DNA from: a bacterium
GTDB lineage: Bacteria; UBA6262; WVXT01
Assembly (NCBI GenBank): GCA_035530055.1
Contig: DATKVN010000023.1
Coordinates: 1-16,657 of the forward strand
DNA length: 16,657 nt
Direction of reading: 5' to 3'
Each line of letters begins with the position of its first letter. The first letter of the stretch is position 1. Positions 13,155 to 16,657 of this stretch are shown piece by piece. A program made the position numbers and the translations under genes. Below the pieces are notes generated by a model. That model was not told where the DNA came from. It saw only the letters and a list, made by a program, of their open reading frames with translations, and searched no databases.

Positions 13155-13157
13155 AGG
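13138..13157 (+). promoter_or_regulatory. purM: Hairpin overlapping the purM ribosome-binding site
   Basis: CCTCCC (13138-13143) pairs with GGGAGG at 13148-13153 (loop GAAA) or, in a second register, with GGGAGG at 13152-13157, the likely Shine-Dalgarno 5 nt before the ATG at 13163. The same CCTCCC could thus mask or free the ribosome site. Confidence 0.5.
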
Positions 13158-13162
13158 TTCTT

Positions 13163-14110
13163 ATGGTTACTTATAAAGAAGCCGGAGTAGACATTAAGAA
13201 GGCAGAGAAGCTGGTAAAGAAAATAAAGGGAATTGTTTCTGGAATCGGAGGATTCTCAGGTCTTTACCCGATGAAGCTGGCAAGATATAAGAAACCTTTT
13301 CTCGTTGCTTCCACTGACGGGGTGGGAACAAAACTAAAAATTGCGCAACTCATAAGAAAACATGATACAGTAGGCATTGACCTTGTGGCAATGTGTGTTA
13401 ACGACATTATAACTTGTGGAGCAAAACCTATGTTCTTCCTTGACTACTTTGCCACGGGAAAGCTGGAGCTGGGAGTTGCTGAGGAAGTAATCAAGGGAAT
13501 TCATAAAGGCTGCCTTCAGGGTGGTTGCTCATTAATAGGAGGGGAGACTGCTGAGATGCCCGGTTTCTATAAAAAAGGCGAATACGATTTAGCCGGCTTT
13601 TGTGTGGGCATTGTGGATAGAAAAGAAGTAATAGATGGAAAAAAGATTAAACCGGGTGATATAATTTTTGGTCTTCCTTCTTCAGGCTTGCATAGTAATG
13701 GTTTCTCTCTGGTGCGCAAGATTTTTTCCCAGAAAGAATTGAGAAGCCTGGGTAAGGAGTTATTGAAACCCACAAAGATATATGTGAAAGATGTCCTTTC
13801 AGTAAGGTCTATTGTGCGGGGAATTGCCCATATTACGGGAGGAGGATTTATTGATAATATTACTCGTATTCTCCCTCAGGGGTGCCAGGCGATAATCCAT
13901 AAAGGTTCCTGGAAGGTTCCCCGAATTTTCCAGCTCGTTCAGAAAAAGGGAAAGATTAAAGAAAAAGAGATGTTTCATACTTTCAATATGGGAATAGGCA
14001 TGGTTCTGATTGTCTCTCCGGCTAAAAGAAAGAGACTCTTATCTCGTTTACCACAGGCTCGCTCTATTGGAGAGGTGGTCTCTGGCAGGCGTCAGGTGAA
14101 AATAATATGA
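13163..14110 (+). CDS. purM: Phosphoribosylformylglycinamidine cyclo-ligase (AIR synthetase)
   Basis: Closes the imidazole ring of FGAM with ATP to give AIR, step 5 of the pathway. I choose the ATG at 13163 (315 aa), with GGGAGG 5 nt upstream; an in-frame ATG at 13100 would run through the palindrome. Motifs are complete: STDGVGTKL, the AMCVNDI...GAKPMFFLDYFA core, GGETAEMPG, SGLHSNGFSLVRK, ITGGGFIDNI and FNMGIGM. Somewhat shorter than the usual 340-350 aa, mainly at the ends. It overlaps the next gene by 4 nt (ATGA), which indicates translational coupling with the formyltransferase. Confidence 0.95.
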   Translation: MVTYKEAGVDIKKAEKLVKKIKGIVSGIGGFSGLYPMKLARYKKPFLVASTDGVGTKLKIAQLIRKHDTVGIDLVAMCVNDIITCGAKPMFFLDYFATGKLELGVAEEVIKGIHKGCLQGGCSLIGGETAEMPGFYKKGEYDLAGFCVGIVDRKEVIDGKKIKPGDIIFGLPSSGLHSNGFSLVRKIFSQKELRSLGKELLKPTKIYVKDVLSVRSIVRGIAHITGGGFIDNITRILPQGCQAIIHKGSWKVPRIFQLVQKKGKIKEKEMFHTFNMGIGMVLIVSPAKRKRLLSRLPQARSIGEVVSGRRQVKII

Positions 14111-14898
14111 GCTATAAGTTTGGAATATTCTCTACAGGAAGAGATAATGAAGCGATCAAGCTTTTTCAAGAAGTATATAGTAGCATTGAAAAAGGAGTTA
14201 TAAACGGAGAGATAACCTATCTATTCTGCAACAGAGTTGAAGGAGAAAAGGAGATAACCGACTCGCTTCTTAAATTGGCAAGAGACTGCGGGATTGAGTT
14301 AATCACTTTTTCTTCTAAAAATTTTAAGAGAGAAATGAGAGAGAAGGCTGTTGAGGAAAGCAAAAGTGAGGGAAGCGATTCTCCTCTCCTTATCCAGTGG
14401 AGAAACGAGTATGATAAAGAAATAATGGAGAGGATTCCTCAATCCTTCGACATTTATCTCGTAGGTTACATGCTTATAATTGGACCTGAAATGTGTAAGT
14501 CTTACAACATTCTGAATCTCCATCCAGCACCACCTGGTGGTCCTCAAGGTAGCTGGCAGGAAGTGATGAGGAAATTGATTGAGTCAAATGCAAAAGAAGC
14601 GGGTTGTATGATGCATCTGGTAACGCCTGAATTAGACAAGGGTCCTCCCATCTCCTATTGCACATTCCCCATTGTGGGAAGAGATTACGAGCCACTGTGG
14701 AAGGAGTACTACTCTACCGGCAACTACTGTAAGCTCTTCTCTAAAATTCGGGAAGAAGAATTCAGAAGAGAATCTCCTCTGGTTATTCATACAATAAAAG
14801 CATTTGCTGATGGAAAAGTACGGATAGAGGAAAAGAGGGTTGTAACCACAGAGGGCGAAGCCACAAAAGGTTATTGCTTGAACGAAACTATAAAATAA
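14107..14898 (+). CDS. Divergent PurN-like formyltransferase
   Basis: A 263 aa formyltransferase-fold protein, probably glycinamide ribonucleotide formyltransferase (10-formyl-THF dependent, step 3). The N-terminus FSTGRDNEAI replaces the usual PurN phosphate loop. The catalytic trio is conserved in order and spacing: N137 and H139 in NLHPAPPGG, and D177 in TPELDKGPPIS, 38 residues after H139 compared with 36 in E. coli PurN. It is about 50 aa longer than E. coli PurN, with an acidic/charged insert at about 65-95 and a longer C-terminal part. The ATGA overlap with purM and the purine context support the PurN role; another formyl transfer remains possible. The next gene begins 3 nt after its stop. 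Confidence 0.72.
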   Translation: MSYKFGIFSTGRDNEAIKLFQEVYSSIEKGVINGEITYLFCNRVEGEKEITDSLLKLARDCGIELITFSSKNFKREMREKAVEESKSEGSDSPLLIQWRNEYDKEIMERIPQSFDIYLVGYMLIIGPEMCKSYNILNLHPAPPGGPQGSWQEVMRKLIESNAKEAGCMMHLVTPELDKGPPISYCTFPIVGRDYEPLWKEYYSTGNYCKLFSKIREEEFRRESPLVIHTIKAFADGKVRIEEKRVVTTEGEATKGYCLNETIK

Positions 14899-14901
14899 AA
14901 G

Positions 14902-15894
14902 ATGCAATTTATTACTGACTGTGAAGGACCTATCTCCAAGAATGATAATGCTTTAGAACTGGCAACCAATTTTCTCCCGGAAGGCGAGAAATTTTTTACC
15001 CAGCTTAGCAGGTATGATGACTTTTTAGCATTAACCGGAAGGGAAGGATACAAGGCAGGCGATACATTGAGATTGATCCTTCCGTTTCTGAAAGCCTACG
15101 GGACGACAGATAAAAAAATTGTAGAATATTCAAGAAATAATATTCTTTTAATGCCTGGCGCTAAAGAGACACTCCGTTTCGTTCAGGAAAGGATGCCTTC
15201 CTTCATTGTTAGTACCAGTTACCAGCCCTATATTCAGGCACTCTGTGAAGTCGTAGAGTTTCCTCCTGAAAATGTCTATTGTACCGAGCTAAACATAGAC
15301 AAGTATAATATCTCTAAGGAGGAGATAGAAAAACTTAAGGAATTTAGTAAACAGATATTAGCTTATCCTTTAATAGAAGTTTCTGAAATTAACAATTTAA
15401 ACCCTCAGACTAAAGAGGCTATAGATAGATTGGAAGAGATTTTTTGGAAAGAAATAATTTCTATGAAATCGGGTAAAATGCTGGAAGAGGTTAATCCAGT
15501 GGGAGGTCGAGAGAAAGTCAATGCCATAAAAGATAGTCTAAAGAAATGTAACAACAGTTCTCAAGATGCTATGTATGTGGGAGATAGCATCACTGATCGA
15601 GAGGCATTAAGTTTTATAAGAGAAAATGGAGGATTGGCAGTATCTTTTAATGGCAATAGATACGCAATTGAGAAGGCTGAAGTAGTCTGTATTTCAGAAA
15701 ATACAGCTCCCATTTCAGTCCTTGCAGATGCTTTTTCCCGGGGAGGTAAGGGAAAGGTGATGGAGTTGGTAGAAAACTGGAAAGAAAAACTTCCCCTGCT
15801 GGAAGTGGTGAGTGAAAATAATAGAGAACGTCTCATCTCTCTTAGCGAAAAATTCAGGAAGAGTGTAAGGGGTGAGGCGGGAAGTTTGGGATGA
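14902..15894 (+). CDS. HAD-superfamily phosphatase-like protein of unknown substrate
   Basis: A 330 aa protein with the HAD motifs in order. Motif I is TDCEGPIS with D6 as nucleophile and Glu (E8) where the acid/base Asp normally stands. Motif II is the Ser/Thr of IVSTSY (S104-S106), motif III is K205 (GGREKVNA), and motif IV is GDSITDRE with D228 and D232. A helical cap lies between motifs I and II and another insert at about 125-200. From memory it resembles proteins annotated in methanogens as energy-converting hydrogenase subunit R, but no hydrogenase is nearby and I would not transfer that name. The start 3 nt after the formyltransferase stop indicates co-transcription with purM; the role could be a nucleotide or sugar phosphatase. 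Confidence 0.65.
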   Translation: MQFITDCEGPISKNDNALELATNFLPEGEKFFTQLSRYDDFLALTGREGYKAGDTLRLILPFLKAYGTTDKKIVEYSRNNILLMPGAKETLRFVQERMPSFIVSTSYQPYIQALCEVVEFPPENVYCTELNIDKYNISKEEIEKLKEFSKQILAYPLIEVSEINNLNPQTKEAIDRLEEIFWKEIISMKSGKMLEEVNPVGGREKVNAIKDSLKKCNNSSQDAMYVGDSITDREALSFIRENGGLAVSFNGNRYAIEKAEVVCISENTAPISVLADAFSRGGKGKVMELVENWKEKLPLLEVVSENNRERLISLSEKFRKSVRGEAGSLG

Positions 15895-15898
15895 GAAG

Positions 15899-16657
15899 AT
15901 GGATGTTGTCTCTATAGGTGCTGTAAATATCGATTTAGTGGCTAAGGTAGATAGGTTTCCCAATCCTGACCAGGAGACTGTCATCAGAAGCTGGGATATG
16001 GTTGGCGGTGGTTCTGCGGCCAATGTTGCCTGTGGGATTTCCCGCCTGGGAGTAACTTCTGGGTTCATTGGAAATGTGGGAGGAGACTATTTCGGAGAAA
16101 TCCTGAGGGATGGTTTGAAAACAGAGAAGGTCGATATATCTTGCTTAAAAGTTTGTCAGGGAAATAGTGGAAGCGTTATTGCCATTGTTAATGAAGGTGG
16201 TGAGAGGGTTCTCTTTGCCTATCAAGGAGCCAATGCAAAACTATCTCCTGGAAATATTGATAAAAATTATATAAAATCCGCTAAGTATATTTTCTTGAGT
16301 AGCATTGAAGGTGAAAAAGCTATCCCGGCGATGGAACTTGCTTCCCAATATGCTAAAGAATCTGGAGTGAAAGTATTTTTCGACCCGGGATACATATTTG
16401 TGGAAAAGGGGCTTAAAAGCCTTCAAGGAATCTTGAATAAAGCAACAATAGTGAAATTTAATGAGACAGAAATAAAAGAGTTAACCAAAAGAGAAAAACT
16501 CCTCGATGCCTCGGAAACCATTGCCGAATACGGAGCGAAAATTGTTCTTACCACTCTGGGAGGAAAGGGATGTTTTGTCTATTCTGGTTCGGGCAAGAAA
16601 TTTATTGACTCGTATAAAGAATTCAAACCTGTGGATAAAACAGGGGCTGGTGATGCC
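15899..16657 (+). CDS. PfkB-family carbohydrate/nucleoside kinase (3' cut by window)
   Basis: Starts at the ATG at 15899, 4 nt after the HAD stop, and stays open for 253 codons to the window end. N-terminus MDVVSIGAVNIDLVAKV and GGGSAANVACGISRLG (about 36-51) form the first PfkB signature. The frame ends in DKTGAGDA, the second signature, with the catalytic base at D252, so about 50 C-terminal residues are missing. The family phosphorylates sugars or nucleosides with ATP; ribokinase or adenosine/inosine kinase-like activity would suit the purine surroundings, but the substrate cannot be told. Confidence 0.88.
   Translation, partial: MDVVSIGAVNIDLVAKVDRFPNPDQETVIRSWDMVGGGSAANVACGISRLGVTSGFIGNVGGDYFGEILRDGLKTEKVDISCLKVCQGNSGSVIAIVNEGGERVLFAYQGANAKLSPGNIDKNYIKSAKYIFLSSIEGEKAIPAMELASQYAKESGVKVFFDPGYIFVEKGLKSLQGILNKATIVKFNETEIKELTKREKLLDASETIAEYGAKIVLTTLGGKGCFVYSGSGKKFIDSYKEFKPVDKTGAGDA

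Noticed and set aside
1-16657. CRISPR array, tRNA or rRNA genes, integron attC sites
   Set aside because: No regularly spaced repeats, cloverleaf with anticodon and CCA-side features, or rRNA sequence was recognised; the repeats present are few and irregularly placed.

Overview
The window reads as a compact, moderately AT-rich bacterial chromosome segment. Every gene I can support lies on the + strand. The oxygen-sensitive class III ribonucleotide reductase points to an anaerobe or facultative anaerobe. The single-domain bacterial enzymes, frequent TTG/GTG starts and GC-rich palindromic intergenic repeats suggest an uncultured candidate-phylum-type bacterium. Omnitrophota or Aerophobota are guesses only; I cannot place the organism from sequence alone. 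No tRNA, rRNA, CRISPR array, insertion sequence or phage gene was seen.

Layout. (1) 1-2544: a signalling cluster made of the tail of a receiver domain, a membrane-anchored GAF-GGDEF diguanylate cyclase with an intact inhibitory site, a small soluble histidine kinase and a stand-alone receiver. The spacing of 8 to 31 nt suggests one operon. (2) 2545-6745: a deoxynucleotide module. A promoter overlapped by two NrdR-box-like palindromes leads through a long, hairpin-rich leader to nrdR, a small CXXC redoxin, nrdD (two ATP cones, zinc site, glycyl radical site) and dut, which overlaps nrdD by 65 nt. (3) 6746-8009: a GuaB3-type IMP dehydrogenase-like gene with its own probable promoter. (4) 8261-14898: purine synthesis genes purC, purD, purE, then a Na+/phosphate transporter, purM and a divergent purN-like formyltransferase. 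(5) 14902-16657: a HAD-type phosphatase and a PfkB-family kinase cut by the window end.

How it fits together. NrdR should sense ATP/dATP and switch off the nrd promoter. The redoxin is a candidate electron donor for NrdD, and Dut keeps dUTP low while making dUMP. The Pur enzymes and the GuaB3-like protein supply or balance purine nucleotides. No nrdG, purK, purF, purL, purQ, purB or purH is present here, so these must be elsewhere or replaced.

The least ordinary content is between the genes. Two copies of a 50-51 nt three-way-junction palindrome (6756-6805 and 13041-13091) differ mostly by compensatory base changes. The second copy is nested in a larger palindrome of similar design just upstream of purM. 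Several other palindromic families sit at 2673-2891, 3744-3861, 8012-8200, 8206-8250, 10539-10636 and 10650-10768.
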